A stretch of DNA of 64,000 nt from contig NZ_CP031194.1 in the NCBI RefSeq assembly GCF_003344965.1, forward strand, positions 5,146,001 to 5,210,000. Direction: 5' to 3'. Below are positions 24,693 through 33,376 of the stretch, one piece after another (within the stretch, counting starts at the first letter, position 1; each line of letters opens with the position of its first letter). The notes beneath the pieces are model-generated. The model made no database searches, was not told the origin of the DNA, and was given only the letters and a program-made list of their open reading frames with translations. Source of the DNA: Streptomyces paludis. GTDB taxonomy: Bacteria; Actinomycetota; Actinomycetes; Streptomycetales; Streptomycetaceae. The position numbers and the translations under genes are program-made.

Positions 24693-24733
24693 CGGGCCGG
24701 TCCGTATCCCCCCCACGGACCGGCCCGTTTTTT
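24693..24733. terminator. Bidirectional intrinsic terminator
   Basis: A 13-bp perfect stem (24693-24705 with 24715-24727), C-rich loop and six T. It lies between the convergent methyltransferase and aldo/keto reductase genes. Confidence 0.85.
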
Positions 24734-24761
24734 CTGCCCACCGGACCGGGTGCCGCGTCCG

Positions 24762-25799
24762 TCACTTCCGGTCGGCCCAGATGTTCGTCCCCTTCGTGTC
24801 CACCGCGAACGTGTCGATCTCCGCCAGCTCCGCCGCCGTGAGCGGGCCCGCCCCCACCGCCGCGACGTTCTCCTCCAGCTGCCGCACACTCGACGCCCCG
24901 ATCAGCGCCGAGGTCATCCGCGGGTCGCGCAGCACCCACGTCAGCGCCAGCTGCGCCAGCGACTGCCCCCGCGCCCGCGCGATCCCGTCCAGCCCGCGCA
25001 GCCGCCGCAGCACCTCGTCCGACAGCAGGTCCGGGTCGAGGGACTTGCCCTGGGTGGCCCGGGACCCGGCCGGGATGCCCGTCAGGTACTTGTCCGTCAG
25101 CAGGCCCTGGGCGAGCGGGACGAAGGAGATACAGCCCATGCCGGCCGACTCCAGCGTGTCCAGCAGCCCGTCGTCCTCCGTCCAGCGGTTGATCATCGAG
25201 TACGACGGCTGGTGGATCAGGGCCGGGACACCCATCTCCCGCAGCAGCCGCGCCGCCTCGGCGGTCTGCGCCGCGGTGTACGAGGACACCCCGGCGTAGA
25301 GCGCCCGGCCGCTGCGCACCGCCGAGGCCAGCGCGCCCATCGTCTCCTCCAGCGGGGTGTGAGGATCGAAACGGTGGGAATAAAAGATGTCGACGTGGTC
25401 GAGGCCCATCCGCTTCAGAGACGCGTCCAGCGAGGACAGCAGATACTTCCGGGAGCCCCATTCCCCATAGGGGCCGGAATGCATGAAATAACCGGCCTTG
25501 GTCGAAATGATGAGTTCATCCCGGTAGGCCGAAAAGTCCTGAGCGAAGATCTTGCCGAAATTCAACTCGGCGGAGCCCGCGGGCGGCCCGTAGTTGTTCG
25601 CCAGATCGAAGTGCGTAACCCCCAGATCGAAGGCGCGACGCAGGATCGCGCGCTGGGAATCAAGGGTTCGGTCATCGCCGAAGTTGTGCCAGAGGCCGAG
25701 GGAGATCGCGGGCAGTTTCAGCCCGCTGCGGCCACTGCGGCGGTACTCCATGGATGCGTACCGGTCGTCGGCCGCGCGGTAGGAGGGAGAATTGTTCAT
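24762..25799 (-). CDS. Aldo/keto reductase (YghZ/MgrA-type)
   Basis: 345-residue NADPH-dependent oxidoreductase with the TIM-barrel tetrad. Visible are THFDLANNYG (Asp, Tyr), ISTKAGY (Lys) and DIFYSHRFDP (His), followed by SNYSLINR-like PSYSMINRW and the cofactor-binding IGASSVRQLEENV. The closest group is the L-glyceraldehyde-3-phosphate/methylglyoxal reductases (YghZ, AKR14). A detoxification role for reactive aldehydes is likely. ATG 25799 has GGGAGGG upstream. A tandem 14-base repeat lies 12 bases upstream of the start. Confidence 0.9.
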   Translation of the reverse strand: MNNSPSYRAADDRYASMEYRRSGRSGLKLPAISLGLWHNFGDDRTLDSQRAILRRAFDLGVTHFDLANNYGPPAGSAELNFGKIFAQDFSAYRDELIISTKAGYFMHSGPYGEWGSRKYLLSSLDASLKRMGLDHVDIFYSHRFDPHTPLEETMGALASAVRSGRALYAGVSSYTAAQTAEAARLLREMGVPALIHQPSYSMINRWTEDDGLLDTLESAGMGCISFVPLAQGLLTDKYLTGIPAGSRATQGKSLDPDLLSDEVLRRLRGLDGIARARGQSLAQLALTWVLRDPRMTSALIGASSVRQLEENVAAVGAGPLTAAELAEIDTFAVDTKGTNIWADRK

Positions 25800-25810
25800 G
25801 CTTCCCTCCC

Positions 25811-25838
25811 TATCACGGACTTGTTATCACGCACTTGT
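25811..25838. promoter_or_regulatory. Tandem 14-base direct repeat upstream of the reductase
   Basis: TATCACGGACTTGT followed immediately by TATCACGCACTTGT (one mismatch). It sits where the promoter of the minus-strand reductase gene should be, and suggests two adjacent sites for an unknown regulator. Confidence 0.5.
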
Positions 25839-25961
25839 GACAGACCGGTTGGGTGAGCGTGCCGGGCGCGCAGTAATGTGACGGCTTCGGGGTCCCCGGG
25901 CCGGCCCCAGGATCCCGTCGGTGGACGTGGCCGGTCCCCCTGGAATCGAGAGGTGGACTCA

Positions 25962-26723
25962 GTGAACTTGCGCGACCTGGTGTATCGGCTCTACGCACGC
26001 CGGGTGGAACGGCGCCTCGATCTCGCGCAGGCGCCGAAGCACATCGGCGTCATCCTCGACGGCAACCGCCGCTGGGCGCGGGCGTCCGGCGGTACGGCGG
26101 AGCAGGGACACAAGGCCGGCGCCAACAAGATCCAGGAGCTGCTCGGCTGGTGCTCGGAGACCAATGTCGAGGTCGTCACGCTCTGGATGCTCTCCACGGA
26201 CAATCTGAGCCGTCCCGAGGAGCAGCTGATGCCGCTCGTCGGCATCATCGAGAACGCGGTCACCGATCTGGCCGCCGACGGCCGCTGGCGCGTGCACCAC
26301 GTCGGCACGATGGATCTGCTGCCCGCCCATACCCAGACCGTGCTGAAGGAGGCCGAACAGGCCACCGCGGCCAATAAGGGGATACTCGTCAATGTCGCCG
26401 TGGGGTACGGCGGCCGGCAGGAGATCGCGGACGCGGTCAGCTCCCTGCTGATGGACCACGCGAGCAAGGGGACCTCCTTCGAGGACCTCGCCTCGATCGT
26501 CGACGTCGATCTGATCTCCTCGCACCTCTACACCCGGGGCCAGCCGGATCCGGATCTGGTCATCCGGACCAGCGGGGAGCAGCGGCTCTCCGGGTTCATG
26601 CTCTGGCAGAGCGCCCATTCGGAGTACTACTTCTGCGAAGTCTTCTGGCCGGCCTTCCGCAAGGTCGACTTCCTGCGCGCGCTGCGCGACTACGCGGCCC
26701 GCCACCGCCGCTACGGCACCTGA
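25962..26723 (+). CDS. uppS: cis-Isoprenyl diphosphate synthase (UppS family)
   Basis: 253 residues. The catalytic motif [14 protein letters not shown] with Asp33, [16 protein letters not shown], and the C-terminal [28 protein letters not shown] are diagnostic. It extends farnesyl or geranyl diphosphate with isopentenyl diphosphate in cis to make polyprenyl carriers for cell-wall synthesis, or a shorter Z-product as in mycobacterial Rv1086; chain length cannot be read from sequence. Start GTG 25962 with GAGAGGTGG upstream. Confidence 0.9.
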   Translation: MNLRDLVYRLYARRVERRLDLAQAPKHIGVILDGNRRWARASGGTAEQGHKAGANKIQELLGWCSETNVEVVTLWMLSTDNLSRPEEQLMPLVGIIENAVTDLAADGRWRVHHVGTMDLLPAHTQTVLKEAEQATAANKGILVNVAVGYGGRQEIADAVSSLLMDHASKGTSFEDLASIVDVDLISSHLYTRGQPDPDLVIRTSGEQRLSGFMLWQSAHSEYYFCEVFWPAFRKVDFLRALRDYAARHRRYGT

Positions 26724-27058
26724 CCCGGCCCCTCCTCCGGCGGGGTGCCCCGAGGGGTCGCAGCCGGTTCACCACGGGTTCATCCACCGTCCGCCGTATG
26801 CCGTGGCATGGCGGCGCGTGTTCGAGGGAATACCTCTTCCAGGTCGGTGTCCGAAAAGATCAGGTCAGAGGACACCGCATCTCAGCGGACGGCATGGAGC
26901 CGTCCGCCCGGGAGGCCCTTTGCACCAGGACGACCGTGCGCGCAGCCGTACGGGCGACGTGGAGGGCCGGAGCGTCGGCCCGCGCATGGGGCCGGAGCCC
27001 GGTCGTCCGCCCGCGACGCCGTCGCACCCCGACCTCAGCCGAGGGGGTACGTCCTTCC
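26724..27058 (+). other. Structured leader/intergenic region upstream of phoH
   Basis: 335 bases without a convincing gene. It holds two adjacent hairpins: an 8-bp stem pairing 26845-26852 with 26870-26877, and an 8-bp stem pairing 26886-26893 with 26899-26906 around a 5-base loop. A GAGGGGG ribosome-binding site at 27041-27047 serves phoH. It could be a structured 5' leader or contain a small RNA; no known riboswitch was recognised. Confidence 0.4.
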
Positions 27059-28393
27059 GTGGTGACCAGCACAAAGCGCCGCATGCCCGACAGGCGCACC
27101 TATGTTCTCGACACCAGCGTCCTGCTGGCCGATCCCAACGCCATGTCCCGCTTCGAGGAGCACGAAGTCGTGCTCCCCATCGTGGTGATCACGGAGCTGG
27201 AGGCCAAGAGGCACCATCCGGAGCTCGGCTACTTCGCCCGGCAGGCCCTGCGCCTGCTCGACGATTTCCGTATCCGGTTCGGCCGTCTCGACGCACCCAT
27301 CCCCCTGGGTGATCTGGGGGGCTCGCTGCGCGTCGAGCTCAACCACTCTGATCCCGGCATCCTGCCCGCCGGCTTCCGATTGGGGGACAACGACTCACGG
27401 ATCCTCGCCGTCGCGCGCAATCTCCAGGCCGAGGGGTACGACGTCACGGTCGTCTCCAAGGACCTGCCGCTGCGCATCAAGGCGTCGTCGGTCGGACTTC
27501 TCGCCGAGGAGTACCGCGCCGAACTGGCCATCACCGACCCGGCCAGCTCCTCCGGCTGGACGGGCATGAGCGAGCTGACGCTCGCCGCGGACCAGGTGGA
27601 CCTTCTCTTCACCGAGGAGACCCTCTATGTGCCCGAGGCGAGCGAGCTGCCCGTGCACACCGGTCTGGTGCTCCAGTCCGAGCGCGGCAAGGCCCTCGGC
27701 CGGGTCACGCCCGAGGGCAACGTACGGCTGGTCCGCGGCGACCGGGAGGCGTTCGGCATCCACGGCCGCAGCGCCGAGCAGCGCATCGCCCTCGATCTCC
27801 TGCTCGACCCGGACATCGGCATCGTGTCGATGGGCGGCCGGGCCGGCACCGGCAAGTCGGCGCTGGCCCTCTGCGCGGGGCTGGAGGCGGTCCTGGAGCG
27901 CCGGCAGCATCAGAAGGTGATGGTCTTCCGGCCGCTGTACGCGGTCGGCGGGCAGGAGCTGGGCTATCTGCCCGGCACCGAGGCCGAGAAGATGAGCCCC
28001 TGGGCGCAGGCGGTCTTCGACACGCTCTCGGCGGTCGCGGGCCGTGAGGTGATCGAGGAGGTGCTCGGGCGCGGCATGCTCGAAGTGCTGCCGCTCACGC
28101 ACATCCGCGGCCGTTCGCTGCACGACGCGTTCGTCATCGTCGACGAGGCCCAGTCCCTGGAGCGGAACGTCCTGCTGACGGTCCTCTCCCGGATCGGGGC
28201 GAACTCCCGGGTGGTGCTGACCCACGACGTGGCGCAGCGCGACAACCTGAGGGTGGGGCGGTACGACGGGATCGTGGCCGTCGTCGAGAAGCTGAAGGGG
28301 CATCCGCTCTTCGCGCATGTCACGCTCACCCGCTCCGAGCGCTCGCAGATCGCCGCGCTCGTGACCGAAATGCTGGAGGACGGCCAGATCTGA
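27059..28393 (+). CDS. phoH: PIN-PhoH fusion ATPase (PhoH2-type)
   Basis: 444 residues. The N-terminal PIN RNase domain (about 12-150) keeps acidic residues: Asp in [12 protein letters not shown], Glu in ITELEAKRH and Asp in [13 protein letters not shown]-terminal PhoH P-loop domain has [12 protein letters not shown] and the DEAQ-like [13 protein letters not shown]. Such PhoH2 proteins act as sequence-dependent RNA helicase/nucleases in mycobacteria; often the operon partner is an antitoxin, not seen here. Two GTG codons (27059, 27062) are possible starts behind GAGGGGG. Confidence 0.9.
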   Translation: MVTSTKRRMPDRRTYVLDTSVLLADPNAMSRFEEHEVVLPIVVITELEAKRHHPELGYFARQALRLLDDFRIRFGRLDAPIPLGDLGGSLRVELNHSDPGILPAGFRLGDNDSRILAVARNLQAEGYDVTVVSKDLPLRIKASSVGLLAEEYRAELAITDPASSSGWTGMSELTLAADQVDLLFTEETLYVPEASELPVHTGLVLQSERGKALGRVTPEGNVRLVRGDREAFGIHGRSAEQRIALDLLLDPDIGIVSMGGRAGTGKSALALCAGLEAVLERRQHQKVMVFRPLYAVGGQELGYLPGTEAEKMSPWAQAVFDTLSAVAGREVIEEVLGRGMLEVLPLTHIRGRSLHDAFVIVDEAQSLERNVLLTVLSRIGANSRVVLTHDVAQRDNLRVGRYDGIVAVVEKLKGHPLFAHVTLTRSERSQIAALVTEMLEDGQI

Positions 28394-28411
28394 TCGCTTA
28401 TCACCACAGTT

Positions 28412-28454
28412 GGCGCCGCCCGGCGGAAGCGCGACAGCTTAGCCGGGCGGCGCC
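28412..28454 (+). terminator. Terminator hairpin after phoH
   Basis: A perfect 13-bp stem pairing 28412-28424 with 28442-28454 and a 17-base loop begins 19 bases after the phoH stop. There is no U-tract, as is common in streptomycetes. Confidence 0.75.
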
Positions 28455-28782
28455 GTGCTGCGCCGGTATTTCCAGCGAACCGATGAGGCAAACGAGGTGT
28501 GAGCTTTCCCACGTGACCAAGAATTGCCTCGCGGTGCCGGGTTCCGGCAGAGTCTTGCTTCCGTCAGGCCCCGCATGCGGCACACGTGCATCCCCAGAGA
28601 TGCTGCACCACACAACTCAACAACTGCCGCCGTATGCCGCCCGCGCACCACGCGGCCGTTCCCGCAAGGGAATTGCCCACCGGGCCCGTGTCTCCCCGTG
28701 ACCGAGTAGTGCGGAGGCCAGTGCCAGGGGCACGATCGCGCTCGCGAGGTCACGTGGGCGGGCGACGCTGGAAGGACACCGT
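28455..28782 (+). other. Long leader region upstream of the transglycosylase gene
   Basis: 328 bases without a convincing gene. A hairpin at 28535-28549 (six-base stem, GTT loop) and a bulged dyad around 28580-28606 suggest RNA structure. Cell-wall hydrolase genes in streptomycetes can be under c-di-AMP (ydaO) riboswitch control, but I could not match that consensus here. GGAAGGA at 28770-28776 is the ribosome-binding site of the next gene. Confidence 0.4.
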
Positions 28783-29505
28783 GTGAGCCGGATCTCGGCG
28801 GTCCGGGGATTTGCTGTGGCATCTGCCACTGCGGTCACCACCGTCGGCGCTGTCGTGGGTGTTGCCTCGGGCGACCCCCAGACGACCTCGAACGATTTCG
28901 AGGCGACCGCAGCCGACATGACGCTTCTCGCAGACATCCCCGCGGGCCAGCAGGCCCAGGTGCAGACCGCGTCGCTGACGCAGCAGGCGGACGCGCAGGC
29001 CGCGGCCGCCGACTCCTCCGCCCGGAAGTCCGCCGAGGAATCGGCGCGCCTCCAGGCGGCCAAGGACGCCACGGCGAAGAAGCAGGCCGCCGATGACGAG
29101 GTCCAGCGCGCGGCCGACGAGGCCAAGAAGAAGAAGGAAGAGGAGGAGCGCGCCAGCCGCAGCGAAGTGCGCTCCACCGCCGCCAGCGGCTCCTTCACCC
29201 TTCAGTCCTCCTACACGGTGGCCGAGGTCCAGGCCATCGCCCGGTCGATCGTGCCGGGTGACCAGTTCCAGTGCTTCAGCAACATCGTGCAGCGCGAGTC
29301 CACCTGGAACTACCTCGCGGAGAACCCCTCTTCGGGCGCGTACGGTCTGGTCCAGTCGTATCCGGGCAACAAGATGGCCTCGGTCGGCGCCGACTGGCGG
29401 ACCAACCCGGCCACCCAGATCAAGTGGGGCCTCGGCTACATGAACGAGCGTTACGGGAGCCCTTGCGGCGCCTGGTCGTACTGGCAGACCCACCACTCCT
29501 ACTAG
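28783..29505 (+). CDS. Secreted lytic transglycosylase-like protein
   Basis: 240 residues. Signal peptide (about 1-30), then an Ala/Gln/Lys-rich coiled-coil stalk (about 55-130) and a lysozyme-like domain (about 142-240). This has QCFSNIVQRESTWNYLAENPSSGAYGLVQ; Glu172 in RESTW is the expected catalytic acid. Two cysteines (in QCFS and SPCGAW) probably form a disulfide. It should cleave peptidoglycan glycan strands outside the membrane during growth or development. Start GTG 28783, 6 bases after GGAAGGA. Confidence 0.85.
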   Translation: MSRISAVRGFAVASATAVTTVGAVVGVASGDPQTTSNDFEATAADMTLLADIPAGQQAQVQTASLTQQADAQAAAADSSARKSAEESARLQAAKDATAKKQAADDEVQRAADEAKKKKEEEERASRSEVRSTAASGSFTLQSSYTVAEVQAIARSIVPGDQFQCFSNIVQRESTWNYLAENPSSGAYGLVQSYPGNKMASVGADWRTNPATQIKWGLGYMNERYGSPCGAWSYWQTHHSY

Positions 29506-29541
29506 GCATCGCCCGGTAGGCGTACCGCTCATACACGCTTT

Positions 29542-29587
29542 GGCCGCGGGCCGTGTCCTCTCCACCCGGAGGACACGGCCCGCGGCC
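29542..29587 (+). terminator. Strong terminator after the transglycosylase gene
   Basis: A perfect 19-bp stem pairing 29542-29560 with 29569-29587 around an 8-base loop, 37 bases after the stop codon. Confidence 0.85.
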
Positions 29588-29694
29588 GTTCGTGTCCGCC
29601 CTCCCGGGGCCTCGCCGCGCCCGTGTACCGTTCGAATCGGACCACTCTGGGGGGAGCGTGAGTGGGGAGACCGCCGGGGGGAAGAGGGAATCTC

Positions 29695-31173
29695 ATGTCA
29701 AGAGTGCCAGCATGGCTGGGTCAGGTCGGCGCGGAGCTGAACCGGGTGGGAGAACGCCTGGAGCAGCGCCGCGCCGAGGCCGAGGCCGCCGACGACGCCA
29801 TGACCGGCACGGGATCCGGGACGGGCGCCGGTCCGGGTTCCGGAGGCGGTTCCGGGTCCGGCGAAGGGTCCGGTGACGGGCCGGCCGGTGACGGCGCCCG
29901 GGGCGATGGCGCCCCCCTCGGCCCCGTATCCGCCGCGCCGGCCGTGCCGGCCAGGCCGGAGCCCGCCTCCGCCATCCCCTGGGGGATGCGGGTCGCGAGC
30001 GAGGCCGCCTGGCGGCTGCTGGTGCTGGCCGGGATGCTCTGGGTGCTGATGCGGGTCATCAGCGCCGTTCAACTGGTCGTCGTGGCCTTTGTGATCGCGC
30101 TGCTCATCACGGCGCTCCTCCAGCCGACGGTCGCCTGGCTGAAGCGGATCGGGATGCCGCGCGGGCTGGCCACCGCCCTTACGGCGGTCGCCGGGTTCGC
30201 CCTGCTGGGGCTGGTCGGCTGGTTCGTGGTGTGGCAGGTCATGGAGAATCTCGACGATGTCTCCAACCGGGTCACGGACGGCATCAACGAGTTGAAGCGC
30301 TGGCTGCTCGACAGTCCGATGCATGTCACCGAGGACCAGATCAACGATGTCGCCAAGTCGCTGAGCGACGCCGTCGGATCGAACACCGCGAAGATCACCT
30401 CCGCCGGGCTCCAGGGGCTGACCGTGATGGTCGAGCTGCTGACCGGGATGTTCCTCGCGATGTTCTCGACGCTCTTCCTGCTGTACGACGGCCGGAAGGT
30501 CTGGAACTGGGCGCTCAAGCTCGTGCCCGCCCAGGCCCGCGAGGGCGTCGCGGGCGCCGGGCCGCGCGCCTGGTCGACCCTGACCGCGTATGTGCGCGGC
30601 ACCGTGCTGGTGGCGCTGATCGACGCCGTCTTCATCGGCCTCGGGCTGTACTTCCTCAATGTCCCGCTGGCCGTGCCGCTGGCCGTCTTCATCTTCCTGG
30701 GCGCCTTCATCCCGCTGGTCGGCGCGGTCGTCTCGGGCGCCCTCGCGGTGGTCGTGGCGCTGGTCACGCAGGACGTGTTCACGGCGCTGATGGTCCTGGC
30801 CGTCGTCCTCGGCGTCCAGCAGATCGAGGGCCATGTGCTCCAGCCGTTCATCCTCGGCCGGGCCGTACGGGTGCATCCGCTGGCCGTCGTGCTGGCCGTC
30901 GCCGCCGGTGGTCTGGTCGCGGGCATCGCGGGCGCGGTCGTCGCCGTACCGCTGGTGGCCGTGACCAACACCGTCGTCGGCTATCTGCGCGCGTACAGCC
31001 GGGAGCACGAGCTGCGGAACTCGCCCCCGCCGCACGGCGCGACGGCCCACCGGGTTGCCCCGACCCCGGCGCCCGGCACGGCCAAGTCCGACCCCGCGCA
31101 GACGCCCGCGGCGTCCGCGTCCGCGCCCGCCGCCGCGCCGGCCGTGGCCGAGGCGGGGGAGGAGCCGGCGTGA
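29695..31173 (+). CDS. AI-2E/UPF0118-family transporter
   Basis: 492 residues. A disordered N-terminus (Gly/Ser/Pro-rich, to about 95) precedes the membrane domain with about eight helices. Family features include VVVAFVIALLITALLQPTVAWLKRIGMPRGLATAL, an internal amphipathic segment, and the C-terminal ITQDVFTALMVLAVVLGVQQIEGHVLQPFILGRAVRVHPL. Members export small molecules or ions (AI-2 exporter TqsA, Na+/H+ antiporters). ATG 29695 with GAGGGA upstream; the stop overlaps the next gene (GTGA). Confidence 0.85.
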   Translation: MSRVPAWLGQVGAELNRVGERLEQRRAEAEAADDAMTGTGSGTGAGPGSGGGSGSGEGSGDGPAGDGARGDGAPLGPVSAAPAVPARPEPASAIPWGMRVASEAAWRLLVLAGMLWVLMRVISAVQLVVVAFVIALLITALLQPTVAWLKRIGMPRGLATALTAVAGFALLGLVGWFVVWQVMENLDDVSNRVTDGINELKRWLLDSPMHVTEDQINDVAKSLSDAVGSNTAKITSAGLQGLTVMVELLTGMFLAMFSTLFLLYDGRKVWNWALKLVPAQAREGVAGAGPRAWSTLTAYVRGTVLVALIDAVFIGLGLYFLNVPLAVPLAVFIFLGAFIPLVGAVVSGALAVVVALVTQDVFTALMVLAVVLGVQQIEGHVLQPFILGRAVRVHPLAVVLAVAAGGLVAGIAGAVVAVPLVAVTNTVVGYLRAYSREHELRNSPPPHGATAHRVAPTPAPGTAKSDPAQTPAASASAPAAAPAVAEAGEEPA

Positions 31174-32021
31174 TATCCGAACCGGAGCTGGAGGGGGAGG
31201 AGACGGCGGTGCCGGCTCCCCGCACGTCCGGCGGCGGCGGGACGGTCCCCGCTGCCGGCTTCGGGCGGCCGGACCCCGGGCCAGGTCCCGGCTCCGGTGC
31301 CGGGACCGGCCCGGACTTCGAGGACGGTACGTACGAGACGATCGACGCCGAGGACCCGCCCGGCGCCCCGCCGCGCCGCCGCCCCTGGGTCTGGGCGCTC
31401 GGCGGCGCCGTCGTCGCCTCCGCCGTATGGGCCGGGGGGCTGTACGCGTACCACCGGCCGGGCCCGGACCTGCGGGGGTACGGCATCAGCCGCAACCTCT
31501 GCCTCGCCGCCGAACTGCCCGCCCTGACCGACCGTATCGGCCGGCGGACGGAGAACATGGCGGGGGCGGACGAGACACTGGCCGTCGACCGGGCCGTCTG
31601 CCGCGTCACGCTGATGCCGGGCCGGCCGGACAAGGCGGACGAGGGGACGCCGCCCACCACGTACGCCAACGTCCGGATCGACTACATCCGGCACAAGGAA
31701 ACGGATCCGGCGCCGGAGTTCGAAGCGACCCTGGCCGATCTGACGCCCTCCGGGGACGGGAAGCCCACCGTCGAGGGGGTGACCGATCTGGGGGACCACG
31801 CCTATCTGGTCAGCGAGACGCCGGGTTTCAACATGCGGCTCAGCGTGCTGGACGGCCAGGCAGAGTTCGCGATCGACGTCAGTCTGGGGACGTTCTCGAC
31901 CGTCAATCCGGTGACCGGCACGACGGACGACTCCGACCCGTCCGAGACGATCAATATTTCGGATATCGAAGGCGAACTGATCTCCGACATGACGGATCTG
32001 ATGGCCGCGCTCAAGGAGTGA
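31170..32021 (+). CDS. Single-pass membrane protein, unknown function
   Basis: 283 residues. A long proline/glycine-rich cytoplasmic N-terminus (1-70) is followed by one TM helix (about 75-95) and an extracytoplasmic domain with two cysteines (in RNLCLAAEL and DRAVCRVTL) that could be bridged. The outer domain resembles DUF3558-like sensor domains in layout, but I cannot assign it. It is translationally coupled to the AI-2E transporter gene, so it may be a partner subunit. Start GTG 31170 behind GGGGGAGGAG. Confidence 0.65.
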   Translation: MISEPELEGEETAVPAPRTSGGGGTVPAAGFGRPDPGPGPGSGAGTGPDFEDGTYETIDAEDPPGAPPRRRPWVWALGGAVVASAVWAGGLYAYHRPGPDLRGYGISRNLCLAAELPALTDRIGRRTENMAGADETLAVDRAVCRVTLMPGRPDKADEGTPPTTYANVRIDYIRHKETDPAPEFEATLADLTPSGDGKPTVEGVTDLGDHAYLVSETPGFNMRLSVLDGQAEFAIDVSLGTFSTVNPVTGTTDDSDPSETINISDIEGELISDMTDLMAALKE

Positions 32022-32073
32022 CCGGCCGTCCGGCACGGAACGGGCCCCGCACGTGGAGGGCCCGTACGGAAGT

Positions 32074-32114
32074 GGCCCCGCGCACCCGGCCCGTATCGCC
32101 GGGCCCGCGGGGCC
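32074..32114. terminator. Terminator between convergent genes
   Basis: A two-part GC-rich stem: outer arms 32074-32082 and 32106-32114, inner CCCGGC/GCCGGG around CCGTATC. It lies between the membrane-protein gene and ahpD. Confidence 0.7.
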
Positions 32115-32137
32115 GCTCTCCGTTCCGTACCGGAGCG

Positions 32138-32683
32138 TCAGACGGAGAGCTGCTCCGCCAGGACCGCTTCCGCGTCCAGCGTCGTGCCGACCGCCGTGAT
32201 CACCGCCGCGATCTTGAACGCCTCCTGGACCGTCTCGCGGTCCACCCCCGCCTTGCGCAGCACCTGCTCGTGCGAGTCGAGGCACTGGCCGCAGCCGTTG
32301 ACGGCGGAGACGGCGAGCGACCACAGCTCGAAGTCGACCTTCTCCACACCCGGGTTGCCGATGACGTTCATCCGCAGACCGGCGCGGAGCGTTCCGTACT
32401 CCGGGTCCGACAGCAGGTGCCGGGTCCGGTAGAAGACGTTGTTCATCGCCATGATCGCGGCGGCCGACTTGGCGGCCGTGTATGCCTCGGGGGTCAGGTT
32501 CTCCCGGGCCTCCGGCTCCAGCTCGCGCAGCACGCGTGCCGAGCGCGAGGCGATCGCGCAGGCCAGCACCGTGCCCCAGAGCTGCTGCTGGGGCAGCTCG
32601 CTGTTGCCGATGACCGAACCGAGGTTCAGCTTCAGATCCTTGGCGTAGTCCGGCAGCGCGGACTTCAGCTCATCGAGTGACAT
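32138..32683 (-). CDS. ahpD: Alkyl hydroperoxidase AhpD
   Basis: 181 residues. The catalytic Cys131-x2-Cys134 (NGCGQC) with His138 and Glu119 reproduces the AhpD proton-relay site at nearly the mycobacterial numbering. AhpD reduces AhpC, linking it to dihydrolipoamide dehydrogenase/lipoamide in actinobacteria that lack AhpF. It starts 6 bases after the ahpC stop, so the two form one operon under OxyR. Confidence 0.95.
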   Translation of the reverse strand: MSLDELKSALPDYAKDLKLNLGSVIGNSELPQQQLWGTVLACAIASRSARVLRELEPEARENLTPEAYTAAKSAAAIMAMNNVFYRTRHLLSDPEYGTLRAGLRMNVIGNPGVEKVDFELWSLAVSAVNGCGQCLDSHEQVLRKAGVDRETVQEAFKIAAVITAVGTTLDAEAVLAEQLSV

Positions 32684-32689
32684 CCCGGA

Positions 32690-33244
32690 TCACTCGCCCG
32701 ACAGGAGCTTGACGGGGTCGAGCGTCGTCTCGCCCTTGTTCCAGTTGCACGGGCACAGCTCGTCGGTCTGGAGCGCGTCCAGCACCCGCAGGACCTCCTT
32801 GGGGTTACGGCCCACGGAACCGGCGGTGACCATCGTGAACTGGATCTCGTTGTTCGGGTCGACGATGAAGACCGCGCGCTGCGCGAAGCCGTCCGCGCCC
32901 TCGATGCCGAGGTCCCGCATCAGCTCGTGCTTCGAGTCCGCCAGCATGGGGAAGGGGAGGTCCGTGAGGTCCGGGTGGTCCTTGCGCCAGGCATGGTGCA
33001 CGAACTCGGAGTCGCCGGAGAAGCCGAGGACCTGGGCGTCCCGGTCGGCGAAGTCGTCGTTGAGCCGGCCGAAGGCCGCGATCTCCGTCGGGCACACGAA
33101 GGTGAAGTCCTTCGGCCACGCGAAGATGACCTTCCACTTGCCCTCGTAGGTCTTGTGGTCGATCTGCGCGAACTCCTTGCCGCTCTCCAGCGACACACAG
33201 GCGGTCAGGTCGAACGAGGGGAACTTGTCACCAACGGTGAGCAC
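32690..33244 (-). CDS. ahpC: Alkyl hydroperoxide reductase AhpC (2-Cys peroxiredoxin)
   Basis: 184 residues. Peroxidatic Cys51 lies in DFTFVCPTE and the C-terminal resolving region reads LCPCNW. The enzyme reduces alkyl peroxides, H2O2 and peroxynitrite in the cytoplasm and is recycled by AhpD. Start GTG 33244 behind AAGGAG. Divergent from oxyR, with an AT-rich regulatory core between the genes. Confidence 0.95.
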   Translation of the reverse strand: MLTVGDKFPSFDLTACVSLESGKEFAQIDHKTYEGKWKVIFAWPKDFTFVCPTEIAAFGRLNDDFADRDAQVLGFSGDSEFVHHAWRKDHPDLTDLPFPMLADSKHELMRDLGIEGADGFAQRAVFIVDPNNEIQFTMVTAGSVGRNPKEVLRVLDALQTDELCPCNWNKGETTLDPVKLLSGE

Positions 33245-33324
33245 GCGCGCTCCTTGCGAGGGAGGGAAGTCCTCTTTGGGGGCTTCCGGGAGGGTGGACC
33301 GTTACTGATGGTGGCACAGGGAAC

Positions 33325-33348
33325 ATTGATCATAGAAATAGCTAGACT
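33325..33348. promoter_or_regulatory. ahpC-oxyR divergent promoter core
   Basis: An AT-rich island in otherwise GC-rich DNA. It contains two ATAG tetramers (33332, 33338) near CTAG, echoing the OxyR half-site ATAG/CTAT, with a further CTAT at 33371. TATGAT read on the minus strand (33334-33329) is a good ahpC -10. TAGACT (33343-33348) may be the oxyR -10. Confidence 0.55.
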
Positions 33349-33376
33349 CGGTGGCCGTGATCGGAGGTACCTATCA

